A DNA stretch of 64,000 bases from Pseudopithomyces maydicus (GCA_026873275.1 JANTUC010000011.1:868001-932000); one strand, 5' to 3'. Positions 34,485 through 45,507 are shown, numbered from the stretch's first letter. Numbers and translations: made by a program. The notes: generated by a model not told the origin, from the sequence alone.

Positions 34485-34953
34485 TGTGCATCGATGCGTG
34501 TGCAAGGGGGAAGCAGACAATAGAGAATTGTTTGATAGATTGGTAATGCGAGATATGCCGCCACTCCAGGCGCTTGGCGTCACCCCACCGGTTCCGAGCT
34601 CGGAACAGGCTTGCCAGCGTATCGGAAACACTCATGACTCAGCGGGATTGGATACCAAGCCAAGGTCCAATACCCCAATAGCATCGGGATGGAGATAGCT
34701 TTCTCCGAGCCGAGCACACCCAGTCACCGGACTGGCCTAGCGGATCTTGGCATGATCTGTGCTTCCAAGCATGGGCGTGAGCTGTCCCCCACGCTCAACC
34801 GTCCTCACCATGCACGCCAGCGTTCGTTGACTTCAAGAGACATCAGATACAAAGCGGCGATGCGCTATTGCCTTGCATTCACCTCTCATGCGCCTTTCCT
34901 GGGAAATTGATCTGTTTCTGCCATGGCCAAACGCAGAAGCGCCTTTCATCTGA
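34485..34953. promoter_or_regulatory. Divergent promoter region of NBP35 and IML1
   Basis: 470 bp. The usual promoter space; I see no distinctive motif and no gene. Confidence 0.4.
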
Positions 34954-37900
34954 ATGTCGTACGGTAACCATACCTCAAACATGTCTAAATCCATCACGAA
35001 TGGGAGGCGAACCCGAGTGCAGAAGGTGTGCACGCTATGGACCCATGATGATAATTTTTCGAGAGATGACGTTGTCTTCAACAGCGAGAAATTCGCCGAG
35101 CTTCCGGCGACGCCAGGATCGTTGATCCAGGTTATAGCTCTGAAATACGTTACAGCGACCCGTGATTTTCAGCCTTCGTCAAGAGCTCCTGCAAGGGACA
35201 GCTCTCGTAACAAAAACGACGAGCCCAGAGACACTGTGGCAGATTCACAGTATAGAAGAAGTCGCAGAGGATCCATCAAACTTACATTGGATGAGAATGG
35301 ATCTGTCGTTCAGGACGATCGTGAAGTGGATATGGATAAGTCTTACATCTTCGTGGCTAAACGGTTTCCCCCGGATCTGAAATCCAAGCATTCCAACCTG
35401 CACATTTCCATCGCCGAGAAGATTGCAAAGGTATTTGGACTACGTAATCGCATGCAAGTAATTGTTACATTGGTGGGTTTCCAACCTAGTCCCCATCTGC
35501 GTTCATTACTGACTCACCAGGCCGACGAGGACAAGCATTCCGCTTCTCATGTTGAAGTCACTTTCCGCGATGAGTACCTCGCAAGAGCTGACATGTGGCG
35601 TATGTCAATTGCAGAACTGAGTAACCGTACTGTTTACAGAGGCCAAAAACTACTTTTCATGGGGACCATCAAGGCAACCGTGAAAAACGTATACATCAAT
35701 GGGCAATCAACGCATTCTGGGTACTTCTCTTCCACTACCAAGCCTGTATTTCGCAGTGAATCTGCACGTTACGTTCTTTTCATACAGATGAGTAAGGAAA
35801 TGTGGGACTTTGATGCAGAGGGTGCCGGAGAGACAATGTTCAATAAGGTCGTCAACGGATTTCTCCCAGATCTCTTCAAACGTTGGCTGAGAATCAATGC
35901 GAGACACCTGGTAACAATTATCCTGTTCACCAGGATGCAGTATGACTCTGTCTCGACGCCAAGACAACCTATCGATACCACGGACAGCAACAGTTTTGAC
36001 AATCGATCTGGTCGCTTCCGGGACTATTATCGTGTTGTGGTAAGCGATATGGCCAGTGGTGATTGGATCAACATTTTATACCAACTCAAGAAAGAATTCC
36101 GATCATTTCTCAAGGATGTGTCATTGATTCCCAAGCAAGAATATTCGACGTCCTCGAAGCTAGACGCTTCGAATGTCAATGAGTCTGAACCCCACCTCAT
36201 TATAGCTGGGAAGCCTTCCACAGCCGCACAAGGCAACATACTCGAAGCCATCAATCTCGCAGGTGCACAATTTGCAAAGGACTATATCGACCGAGATCTG
36301 GTACGGACGGGTATCTCTGTCATCGTGGTTTCCGCTGGGACGGGAGTATTCGAGGTTGACTACAACATGCTCAAACTGACCACTGATACTCTTGTTGGGT
36401 CTGGAATAGGCATTGATCTCGTTTGTCTGTCGCCAATGCCATTGCATTCAGTTCCTTTGTTCAAGTATCGGAGTCCTCGCTCAGTATCTAGTCTGAAGCA
36501 GGATGCTGATGGACAAGAGATCAGGCATCGTGCTGAAAGCTTCGAATCCTACGATGAGAAGACACCCCGTCAATATCAGCCAAATTTCGGTTCAGTGATA
36601 CGAAGGTCCCCTCTGCAAGTCCCGCCTATTCTTCTCGGAGATATACCAGATGCGCAAAATCAAGACGAATGGCGGTACGCAATGCCGCACTGGGTCGACA
36701 TCTCCTTTTGGTCTGGCCCGTTTGAGGAAATCCTCGAGCTCTCAAAGGTCCGCAAATCAGATAAATTAGTCAAAAAAGTCCAGCAAAAGAGTGGGTCGTT
36801 CGCGCTAAGATGTCGAATGTACGAACTACAGATGATGGGTGTCATGGAAAACGAATTAGGTGATATATCGATACCTTATCTTGAAGAAGATCCACTTTAT
36901 CCTCAGCGTCTTCGGGAAAAAGTAGAGGCATCAATAGGACATGCTTCCCGGATTGTGCGAGATCTCAACAAGGGAACTGCAACTCATCAATCTAGTGAAA
37001 TCGGAAGAAACACAGATAGGGAACAAAATGAACTTAGGGCGTTACACGATAAATGGATGGATGATTTTGACAGCAATATCTTCTCATCACGGATGGACAA
37101 AAGCATGCGCTTTGAGCATCAACATCTCAGCGACCAAGCCATTTCTTCAACGCCGAAGAACGAAAGACTGGAACAAGATTTCAAAGGCACATATCTATCT
37201 TCCTCCTATCGCAGTCTTGCACAGTCAGCTGTAAAGGCTGCTCGATCTACAGAGCCTGGATTTCCGCAGTTCATTCGCAATGCGCCTGGAATGGCGGGTG
37301 GACATTCCCCTCGAGGAGACACGTCCCACGTGCCTGAATACAGAGGCCCCGGAATACCACGTGCAGATGTTCTAGCCAGACAGACCGTCATGGATAGGTC
37401 AAACAACACTTATCGCCCAGGTTCGCACCGACGAGCTGGTTCAGGGGACTCAAATGACACCCGCAAATCCTTATACTCAACTCCACACGAGTCTCCGGCG
37501 GTAAGCAGAGGTAACACGCCACCGAAAGAAAGTGGATTACCACCTCTGCCTCGAAAAACTGCCGCAAGCTCTTCGACAAGTGAAATGAATCCCGCTCGAT
37601 GGTTCCTCAGGCAAATAAGTTTTGGTGGGAAGAGCGGTGCGCCTATAAAACCAGTGACCGGGGATACCGTTGGTCAGGCTACCATTGACATTACTCCTGG
37701 AAAAGTCAAACCAGCCAAATTGACATCGGGAGGTAGTAACCAAAAAGGAGCCATTGCCGAAAAATTAGCCAGCACAAGAATTGAGAAATCACAGCCCATC
37801 ACAATCAGAAGTGCGTCTCGAGCAGGTCTTTCGTCGGATGAGCCGTCTTCGCCCAATCAAGCTGGTCAATCAATTGAGACGGTGAAAAACCTACGTTCTA

Positions 37901-40818
37901 TAAAGGCTTCAGTCCCGTCTCATCCTGGATCGGTTGCCAAAGATCCCGGGTCCACATTTTTGCTTGCGGGTTCACGCGCTCTGGGAGATCTTGCAGGCCC
38001 CAAACTTGACCTGTTATCGACAAGCGGCGGTGCCAAAGAGGCTCCTCGCACTTTGTCTCCAACCAGTGCTATTGCGCCGTGGGCTGTACTAGTCAACCCA
38101 TGTAACCCAAAGAAAAACAACATCAGCATTGCAAGTCAGTTCCGAAGGTGGCAACATGTCTTTCCTAAACGATTAAAGACCGCCTCTGTGAAGTGGAAAT
38201 CACTTTGCTCTCCAGCTGCGGTGCCCCTAACCAACGAATACTTTCCTACCCCCGCTCAGCTGGCAACCGAGTATAATGAAAACCCCTACAAAATTACGCA
38301 GAATGACGATGACGAAATGCTCGAGGCCCCAAAGTCTCGAGAATCTTTAGTTCGCGAGCTTATAGCTTTCCGACTCTCGCATGGTTTCCAGATCACCGTT
38401 GGCCCTGCAGTGGCAGACTTTCTAGGACGTCGTGAATTGGATCTATCTAACATATTCCATTCCGAATACATGTCTCGTGACGGTGACACCGTATTTCTTA
38501 GTATCGGAAGCACTATCCATCAACTTGTTTGCGTGGCTGGGGGTGAGGTTGAAATAAAACGATATAGCCGTAAACCTACAACAGCATTACAATCATCAGC
38601 GGGGATCGATACACCATTTCCATACAGACCATACATACGGACGGCATTTGAGGAAGGATACGAACCACGAGACGTTATCCTTCGACCTCCACGAAAGGAA
38701 TACAATTGGAATTTCATCGACACTTTTCTGGCCGGATATCAGGATGAATTTTCTGAAGTACTGCGGTTTTGGAGGGCACGGTTTGTTCTGATCCCCGTAG
38801 AGCTACCGACTATTAGTAGGCGGCCATTGCCAATGCTTGCTGAAGATTCTGAGGAGGAGATACGACTTGAAGGCATCCGAAAATTGACTCAAGTCTGGCA
38901 AAAATACCGATATGTTCCACCGGAGGAGCGTCATTTCCAGGCTGCAAATAGTCGTAAACAAAAAGATCCGAACCCACTTGCAATCGAATATCAGACTCGC
39001 GACCCTTCCGCCATTGTCGCTGCGGGTGCAGATAACTCCTTGATGGATGACAGTGAGAGCGAATTCTCAACATCAATATTTTCTGATACGGAACAGTATC
39101 ACACGTCTAACATTGACATCAAAAAGCTTGCAGAAGATCTCCAAGGCGATAGAGGCATTCCTATTAACGATCGTCGATGGCATATGCGTCTTCACTATAA
39201 TTGCTTCCTGGGCTTCGATCTCACTAGCTGGTTGCTATCCAATTTTAAGGATGTCGAGACACGCGATGAAGCTGTAGAATTAGGGAACCAACTCATGAAG
39301 AGGGGTCTCTTCCATCACGTACAAAAGCGCCATGCATTCCGCGATGGCAACTTCTTTTACTCGATAGCGCCTGAGTACCGGGCACCAAGACCTGAATCAA
39401 GAACAGGGTGGTTCGGGATGCGTAAAGCCGACCGATCTGTTCCGTCAACCCCTCTTGCTGACGGACCACGATCTTCGCCATTGATTCCACGGAGCCTTCG
39501 CTCGCGTCCTGGCACTAGCGACTCATCGAGTGTAGATTCCGACAAAGACGGGGAGAGAACACCAACTCACACAGTCACTCCCAAACGTAAGGTATTGTTG
39601 TCACGTGTGATGAGATATGACGTTGATCCCCGTAAACGTTCTTATCGTCCAGAAATCATCTCACTTCACTATGATCGCTTATCAAACCCCGATAATTGCT
39701 ACCATATCCGTATTGATTGGATGAACGTTACTGCTAAGCTCATTGAAGATGCCATCGTATCATGGGCGACTAGTGTCGAGAAGTACGGCTTGAAACTCGT
39801 TGAAGTTCCGATTGCTGAAGCGTCGAACATAACCGACTACCACCCTTTTCGCTCACCCTACATTGTCAAACTTGCTCTACAACCCCCTTCACTGAAGACT
39901 GATACAAGCTGGGATTCCTCTCATTTTGCACCTCAATATTCCAGAAACGATAAATTCGTCTATCACAAAGCTCTCTTGCGCAGATTAAACTTCGTGCTGG
40001 ATATTGAGGCCGCGGATACTTTCCCGTCCGACGTCGAAGTAGCATACTCGTGGGGCAACCCGGACTACAAGTACACGCAATTTATTCACAAAAGTGGCAC
40101 TCTTCTCGTCCAGATCATGCATGACGGCAACTTCGCCCTATTGGCGAATCGTTTAGCACACAACCGCGCGAAGGACACAAGCAGGTTTCGGCCAACAGAT
40201 CCATACGATCACAAGCGTACAATCAATGATAAAGACCGCATGCCGACGACCCCGGCCGAACGCGCTAACTCTCATCGGTCACCCTTTTCTAGTCCGTTAG
40301 CTCGTCCGGTTCAAGACTCGAGTCTACTTCACACTGCGCTACAGGATAGATCTTCTGCAACCCCGACACCGATTACTACAGCTTCTGTACCAGCTGCAGT
40401 GAGCCAGACTCCAGAACAGATCAAAGACGAATTTGAAGCATTTTGTTCAAACACTACTCTCCTGCAGGCTTTTTATGCCACCGAGCCCTTCAAGCAGGCA
40501 CCCCATCCCTCGCCATCTCCACGCATACTTCCTATACTTGACAATAATATCCCAATACTCGGGTTGCCTCCAGCAATTAGTATTCATGGAGCAAGTCCAG
40601 CTAACAGCGGATGGTCGTTGAGCGGAAGCACAATCAGCGGTGGGAGTACGATTGCGGGTCGAAGACAAGGCAATGAAGAGAGTGGCTCGACCACGAGTGG
40701 AGGCAGTATACGACCCAGTTTACTTGGAGCAATGGGGGGAAGAAGGAGAAGTCTTGCTATCGAAGATATTGTCTTACCCAAGCGATCAGACAGCCAATCG
40801 AGTGGGGGAACGAGTTGA
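34954..40818 (+). CDS. IML1: Iml1/DEPDC5, catalytic subunit of the SEACIT (GATOR1) complex
   Basis: Iml1 is the Rag-family GTPase-activating subunit that represses TORC1 at the vacuole on nitrogen starvation. The exons are 34954-35472 and 35521-40818 (1938 residues). The 48-nt interval 35473-35520 is free of stops and in frame, but has a GTGGGT donor, a TACTGAC branch sequence and CAG. Removing it joins VIVTL to ADEDKHSASHVEVTFRDEY, the family sequence. The N-terminal Iml1 domain contains FRDEYLARADMWRM. The middle (about 650-980) is Ser/Pro rich. A DEP domain lies at about 1370-1445 (RRWHMRLHYNCFLGFDLTSWLL), and a conserved C-terminal domain follows. The start is the first ATG; a further short 5' exon is possible because the family N-terminus varies. 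Confidence 0.93.
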   Translation: MSYGNHTSNMSKSITNGRRTRVQKVCTLWTHDDNFSRDDVVFNSEKFAELPATPGSLIQVIALKYVTATRDFQPSSRAPARDSSRNKNDEPRDTVADSQYRRSRRGSIKLTLDENGSVVQDDREVDMDKSYIFVAKRFPPDLKSKHSNLHISIAEKIAKVFGLRNRMQVIVTLVGFQPSPHLRSLLTHQADEDKHSASHVEVTFRDEYLARADMWRMSIAELSNRTVYRGQKLLFMGTIKATVKNVYINGQSTHSGYFSSTTKPVFRSESARYVLFIQMSKEMWDFDAEGAGETMFNKVVNGFLPDLFKRWLRINARHLVTIILFTRMQYDSVSTPRQPIDTTDSNSFDNRSGRFRDYYRVVVSDMASGDWINILYQLKKEFRSFLKDVSLIPKQEYSTSSKLDASNVNESEPHLIIAGKPSTAAQGNILEAINLAGAQFAKDYIDRDLVRTGISVIVVSAGTGVFEVDYNMLKLTTDTLVGSGIGIDLVCLSPMPLHSVPLFKYRSPRSVSSLKQDADGQEIRHRAESFESYDEKTPRQYQPNFGSVIRRSPLQVPPILLGDIPDAQNQDEWRYAMPHWVDISFWSGPFEEILELSKVRKSDKLVKKVQQKSGSFALRCRMYELQMMGVMENELGDISIPYLEEDPLYPQRLREKVEASIGHASRIVRDLNKGTATHQSSEIGRNTDREQNELRALHDKWMDDFDSNIFSSRMDKSMRFEHQHLSDQAISSTPKNERLEQDFKGTYLSSSYRSLAQSAVKAARSTEPGFPQFIRNAPGMAGGHSPRGDTSHVPEYRGPGIPRADVLARQTVMDRSNNTYRPGSHRRAGSGDSNDTRKSLYSTPHESPAVSRGNTPPKESGLPPLPRKTAASSSTSEMNPARWFLRQISFGGKSGAPIKPVTGDTVGQATIDITPGKVKPAKLTSGGSNQKGAIAEKLASTRIEKSQPITIRSASRAGLSSDEPSSPNQAGQSIETVKNLRSIKASVPSHPGSVAKDPGSTFLLAGSRALGDLAGPKLDLLSTSGGAKEAPRTLSPTSAIAPWAVLVNPCNPKKNNISIASQFRRWQHVFPKRLKTASVKWKSLCSPAAVPLTNEYFPTPAQLATEYNENPYKITQNDDDEMLEAPKSRESLVRELIAFRLSHGFQITVGPAVADFLGRRELDLSNIFHSEYMSRDGDTVFLSIGSTIHQLVCVAGGEVEIKRYSRKPTTALQSSAGIDTPFPYRPYIRTAFEEGYEPRDVILRPPRKEYNWNFIDTFLAGYQDEFSEVLRFWRARFVLIPVELPTISRRPLPMLAEDSEEEIRLEGIRKLTQVWQKYRYVPPEERHFQAANSRKQKDPNPLAIEYQTRDPSAIVAAGADNSLMDDSESEFSTSIFSDTEQYHTSNIDIKKLAEDLQGDRGIPINDRRWHMRLHYNCFLGFDLTSWLLSNFKDVETRDEAVELGNQLMKRGLFHHVQKRHAFRDGNFFYSIAPEYRAPRPESRTGWFGMRKADRSVPSTPLADGPRSSPLIPRSLRSRPGTSDSSSVDSDKDGERTPTHTVTPKRKVLLSRVMRYDVDPRKRSYRPEIISLHYDRLSNPDNCYHIRIDWMNVTAKLIEDAIVSWATSVEKYGLKLVEVPIAEASNITDYHPFRSPYIVKLALQPPSLKTDTSWDSSHFAPQYSRNDKFVYHKALLRRLNFVLDIEAADTFPSDVEVAYSWGNPDYKYTQFIHKSGTLLVQIMHDGNFALLANRLAHNRAKDTSRFRPTDPYDHKRTINDKDRMPTTPAERANSHRSPFSSPLARPVQDSSLLHTALQDRSSATPTPITTASVPAAVSQTPEQIKDEFEAFCSNTTLLQAFYATEPFKQAPHPSPSPRILPILDNNIPILGLPPAISIHGASPANSGWSLSGSTISGGSTIAGRRQGNEESGSTTSGGSIRPSLLGAMGGRRRSLAIEDIVLPKRSDSQSSGGTS
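35473..35520 (+). other. Stop-free 48-nt intron inside IML1
   Basis: GTGGGT at the 5' end, TACTGAC nine bases before the closing CAG, and a length of exactly 16 codons with no stop. The 16 residues it would encode interrupt a conserved segment, so it is an intron rather than an insertion. Confidence 0.75.
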
Positions 40819-41051
40819 ACAAACATCATAACTAGCCCAGAGAGGTTTCTGGGTTGGAGACATTGTAAGATTATAAACTACTTGGTTTTTTCATGCGCAC
40901 TATGCATTGTGAAAGTTGAATACATTGTATATACGTTGTGATAATTCCAAATACTAGCGTTCTATCGTCAGGTCATTGATATATAAACCATCGGTAATTT
41001 TCAAAGGTGTCTGAGTACACACGCTGAAGTGCGAATCTGAACTTCTAGACG

Positions 41052-41921
41052 ATGCTTAACCAACCCGATATCGTTCTCGAACACAAGCACGACCGCAGAA
41101 AGCCTTCTGTTGCGTCCACACAAAGACTTATACACCTAATGTATAATTCTTCAGATCTTGAAAGCCCCTGTTTCTGGCACCAAAGTCCCAACGGGATTCC
41201 CATTGGTGCGGTTCACCACACTGTGGATGGGAACGAGGTCCCCATCAGTGTGTTGAAGACCAACACGCTGGATCCTACACTCTGGGCCGCTGCCAAGAAG
41301 CCACCACATTATATAGGGACTTGGCCACCTAGTAGTGCCCTCGATCTCCTTGGCACTCCTTCCAAAGAAGAATTGTGTGTCGTATGCGAGGGCAAAGAGA
41401 TCTGTAGCTGCGACTATTCCAGATGGGTAGATGAGATGCACAATTTCTTCGTCAACGAGATGCGCATCTCAGCCATTTCAGGAAAAGGCTACGGCGTCTT
41501 TTCACGAGCTTCAATCCCCGGGCAAAAGATATTGGGTGAATATACTGGTGAGCTCGTCCCAACAGACTTTCATGATAAGAAAACTGATGAAGAAGCACAG
41601 TACTTCTCTAAGATCGAGATCGGCAAGTGGAAGTGTGTTCGAGGGGAAATGACCACGCAGGTACCCAAATGCAGTATTGATGCAAATCTCAAGGGCTCCG
41701 TGCTCCGCTTTATGAACCATTCCTGCAATGCCAATAGCAAGCTACTAGTCGCCCGTGTAGGCATGCACACCAGGGTTCTGATTGTTGATAGCCTGAGACC
41801 GATAGCGAAGGGTGAAGAGATCACTATAGATTACGGGCCCGACTACTTTAGGCCGGGCGAAGTCTGTATGTGTGGCTCAAAGGAATGCCGGTATATTACA
41901 AAAAAGTCCACAATGACGTAG
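41052..41921 (+). CDS. SET-domain protein (putative lysine methyltransferase)
   Basis: A single exon of 289 residues. The SET domain covers about residues 135-270: GYGVFSRASIPGQKILGEYTGE, the pseudoknot motif RFMNHSCNANS, and GEEITIDYGPDYF. A short post-SET Cys cluster (CMCGSKEC) follows. Upstream, residues 109-122 hold CVVC...CSC, which might bind zinc, but there is no full pre-SET domain. It therefore does not match Set1, Set2, Clr4 or Dim-5 and belongs to the small, poorly characterised fungal SET proteins. Whether the target is a histone is unknown. The first 105 residues show no recognised domain. Confidence 0.85.
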   Translation: MLNQPDIVLEHKHDRRKPSVASTQRLIHLMYNSSDLESPCFWHQSPNGIPIGAVHHTVDGNEVPISVLKTNTLDPTLWAAAKKPPHYIGTWPPSSALDLLGTPSKEELCVVCEGKEICSCDYSRWVDEMHNFFVNEMRISAISGKGYGVFSRASIPGQKILGEYTGELVPTDFHDKKTDEEAQYFSKIEIGKWKCVRGEMTTQVPKCSIDANLKGSVLRFMNHSCNANSKLLVARVGMHTRVLIVDSLRPIAKGEEITIDYGPDYFRPGEVCMCGSKECRYITKKSTMT

Positions 41922-42866
41922 AGATGGAGGATGGCAGTAATCCCAAAAATTAGTATAAATCTTAGCGTAGGACTTGAAAACTTATATCGCTTCTAATACT
42001 GTCATTTCAGTTGAATTCGTATAAACTTATGCTGGAAATGGTGACTCTTCTAGTTCTTTGTTTGTCCTTGAATATACATAACTAGAGATAGCCGTATTGG
42101 TCGCAGTAAACAATTAATGCCGGCAAAGAAAAAAGAAGGCATTTAAAAAGATAATTCTATTATCCAAAATATGAATCTATAGTACAAAATCATGCAATAT
42201 AAAATCTAGGATGTAATTTGTTCGAGTGAATCACTACTGTAAAAAACCACCACCCGGTTGTTGAGCTAATTGTTGAGCTAATAGTGCATAGGGTAGGCCT
42301 ATTATGAGTGGGCTTGGCAAAGGGAGTTTGGATAATACTCATGGTCACGAATTGTCCACAAGCAATGACGTAGTGATGCAGGATTGCTTGAGACATGGTT
42401 GCTTCGTGTTGTCTTGTACCATCATGTTACCTCACGAGAGTTCATGAGGCGGCTAGTCTATACATTTCTTCTCTACAATTGCGCCTTGGATAATGTCATT
42501 AGCATGGTAAGGTAAGGTACTAATTCTTATATATAATTCTCTAATAGGACTGACTGTATCTGGTACGGTGGAAGTGCGCCTGTTTTCGTGCCAGATAGGT
42601 AGCAACACTAGCTTCCATTCGGATCGTGATCCGGCGGCAAGTCATCGGGTGGACTGAAATCCAGTCCACGGTTATGCATAAGATATTCTGGTGACTTGTG
42701 CATGTAGGACGACACGTGCGATAGGTCGTACCCTTTGTCCCGACACTTTGTCAGACAATTCGTCACCCCGTGTGCAAAATGTCTGCCGAAGTATGAGGTG
42801 CGACATGATCACCCGTGCTTCAGAAAGGTTTCCTTCAACGCCTGACGCCCATTCACCATCCGATCC
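41922..42866. other. Intergenic, tail-to-tail, with small repeats
   Basis: About 0.95 kb between convergent genes. It contains a tandem TGTTGAGCTAAT pair near 42258-42282 and two adjacent inverted repeats at 42621-42669. No gene is supported. Confidence 0.5.
42649..42669. repeat. Perfect inverted repeat (8-bp arms, 5-nt loop)
   Basis: GTGGACTG - AAATC - CAGTCCAC. The smaller palindrome GGATC-GT-GATCC lies just before it at 42621-42632. Together they sit about 200 bp past the BUB3 stop codon. Function unknown; possibly chance. Confidence 0.6.
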
Positions 42867-43959
42867 TCAGCCCTTTACCTTGGAAGCCTTGCCCTTGGCC
42901 TCGGTGTCGCTCAACTCACGAATGAAGACTTTGATGGCGCCGTCTGGAACATCGTCGGAACCATCTTCAAAGCCTGGACTCACACCAATGGCGACGTACT
43001 TTCCGTCGTTGCTGAAGTTTATGGTCTGCACGCTCGCGGGGAACTTTTGGTACTGCCTGATCCTTCTCTTGTGCACAGCATCCCACAAAGCGACGACGCC
43101 GTCGCCCCCGCCAGATGCAAAGGTGCCATGGATGGGGTGGAAAGCCAAGGCATTGACCGGGTATACGATATCCTGGCCATCGACAGCCTGTCGGTGGCAC
43201 TTGAAGGCATACTTGCGTGCTTGTGACTCCTCGCTGGCATCGAACCATTCGACTGCAACCCTTCCTTCGATGCTGGAGCTGGCATAGCCTGCATCGTCGG
43301 GCATGCAGGATACGGCGCGTGTCATGTACTTCATGCTGCTCTCCCTCTGTTGCCACGGCTTCACATGGGCAGCATCACCGCCGGCGTGGGCAGCCTGGGC
43401 CAGGGTGTCCAGCTCGTAGATGTTGACGGAACGATTCGCCATGGCAACGACGAGCTTGGTTGGGGAGGCGGAGAGTGAGAAGGCTTTTGCAGGAAGGGTG
43501 ACGGTGGAGAATTCGCCGGGTTGCGACAGGTCGTGTAGATGGAGGGTGGCGTCCCAGGAAGCGGAAACGAGGAGATTGTGGGGGGCCGAGTACAGGACAC
43601 TGCGCACGCCGGCGCCGTGGGTGGAGAGGACGGTTTGGGCGCCAGTATCGAGGTCTACCCTGCGCACCTCCCAGTCCATGCCAGCGCTGAAGGCCTCGTT
43701 GTCGTTGCGGCCGAAACAAACGTCCAGCACGGGGGCGGGGTGCTCAAACTTCTGGATGAGCTTACCGCCAGGCTCGGCGAGGGTGTCGTAGAGGTAGACA
43801 TTGCGATCCCACGAAGATACCAGCAGGCGCGACGAGGATCCAGGCGCGAAAGTGACGGCGGAGATGGGATCGGTGGGGTTCTGGGCGAGCTCGAACTGAC
43901 CTTGACAAGGCATCAGGCAAATATTGTGAGGCATGGCGAAGAGGGTACTTACTGGACAT
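42867..43959 (-). CDS. BUB3: Spindle checkpoint WD40 protein Bub3
   Basis: Exons 43959-43953 and 43900-42867 give 346 residues. Bub3 binds phosphorylated MELT repeats of the kinetochore protein Spc105 and recruits Bub1/BubR1. The first coding exon is only 7 nt (ATGTCCA); splicing across 52 nt gives MSSQFELAQNPTDPISAV, the family N-terminus, whereas the longer frame through the intron gives an unrelated start. WD-type blades are recognisable (SSWDRNVYLYD, SAGMDWEVRRVD, SASWDATLHLHD, ASGGGDGVVALWD). The basic C-tail (KGKASKVKG) follows the last blade. Divergent from GPN2. Confidence 0.94.
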
Positions 43960-44255
43960 GTTGGCGACTCGAGGAAGCAACAAGCTTGGGAACTGTTTAG
44001 ACTGTTGTTTAGACACCTGCGGAGCTGGAGCGGAGGTTATCGGCGCTTTTCTTTTTCCGACCCGCCGCGCCGCCTCCGCCCGCCGCCCGCCGCCCGCCGC
44101 CCTGGTAAGTCGGAGCTACCCCTCCGTATTTTCTGCATAGACTAGACTGGTACGGCATACGGCATACCGCGTACGACATACAACATACATAGGTAGTCTA
44201 TACCGTGCACCGTACACCACCCACCGTCCACCATCCACTGCACCCCGCACCGACC
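43960..44255. promoter_or_regulatory. GC-rich divergent promoter of BUB3 and GPN2
   Basis: 296 bp with a run of CGCCCGC/CGCCGCC repeats (about 44067-44104) and, nearer GPN2, short TACGGCA/ACATAC direct repeats. A likely shared promoter. Confidence 0.45.
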
Positions 44256-45507
44256 ATGCCTTTCGCCCAGCTGGTCATAGGCCCCCCGGCTCGGGCAAGT
44301 CGACCTACTGCGACGGCATGGAGCAGTTCATGACGGCCATCGAGCGCAAGGTCCGCGTCGTCAACCTCGATCCCGCCAACGATCACACCTCTTACCAGCC
44401 CGACTTGGACGTCCGCGACCTGGTCACCATCGACGACATCATGGACCAGGAGACGCTCGGTCCCAACGGAGGCATCCTGTACGCCCTGGAGGAGCTGGAG
44501 CACAACTTCGAATGGCTGGAGACGCGTCTGAAAGACTTCGCCGGTCCGCGCCCGCCCAAATGCCACATGCAACACGCACCAGACGCTGAGATTGCGTAGA
44601 TGACTACGTCCTCTTCGATTGCCCCGGCCAAGTCGAGCTCTTCACCCACCATTCCTCGCTGCGCAACATCTTCCTCCGTCTCCAAAAACTTGGGTACCGA
44701 GTATTCATGCCCTCCCATTAACCTCGGTCCCTTCTTGCTGACTCGATCCAGCTCGTCGTCGTGCACCTGACCGACTCCATCGTACTGTCCAGACCCTCGC
44801 TGTACGTATCATCGTTACTCCTCGCCCTGCGAAGCATGCTGCAGATGGATCTACCACACCTAAACGTCCTGACCAAGATTGACAATCTGCGGGACTACGG
44901 GGACCTGCCTTTCAACCTCGACTTCTACACAGAGGTGCAAGATCTCAATTACCTACTACCGCATCTGAACCGGGAGCAGTCGTCTGGCATTCCAGGGCCG
45001 AACGCTGCTTCGGGAGAGAAACATACCGACGCCCATGCCGACCAAGAAGAGCCGACGTCCAAGTTCTCGGCGTTGAACAAAGCCATCATAGAGTTGGTCG
45101 ACGACTTTGCACTAGTTGGTTTTGAAACACTGGCAGTGGAGGACAAGAAGAGCATGATGACACTATTGCGCGCAATCGACCGTGCAGGAGGTTATGCGTT
45201 TGGTGGGGTTGAAGGCGCCAACGACACAGTATGGCAGATGGCCATGCGTTCCGAAGGCATCACCATGGACGCACGTGACGTACAAGAACGGTGGTTGGAC
45301 CGACGCGATGAGCTGGACGAAGAAGAGCGGAGAGCATGGGCAGAAGAGAGCAAAGAGATGAAGGACCCGTCCCCGGTTGCCCCACCAGAAGATCCAACCG
45401 GCACGACAACGGCTCTGGGCCATGACGACGACATGGAAGACATGGAAGAGATGCGGAAGTTCATGGAGAGTAATAAGGAAGATGGAGTCAAGGTGGTGAA
45501 GAAATAA
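44256..45507 (+). CDS. GPN2: GPN-loop GTPase 2 (Gpn2), one -1 frameshift in the P-loop
   Basis: Gpn2 helps assemble and import RNA polymerases II and III. Exons 44256-44543, 44600-44700 and 44752-45507 give 381 residues once one base is added. The start MPFAQLVIGPP is followed by a frame break in the CCCCCC run (44282-44287). With a seventh C the P-loop reads GPPGSGKST and runs into TYCDGMEQFM. The GPN loop (LGPNGG), the G3-like DCPGQVELFTHH and the G4-like LTKIDNL are present. Features such as HLTDSIVLSRPS and FNLDFYTEVQDLNYL separate Gpn2 from Gpn1 and Gpn3. The first intron has the weak donor GTCCGC. The C-terminus is acidic. Gpn2 is essential in yeast, so the break is probably a base-calling error. 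Confidence 0.9.
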
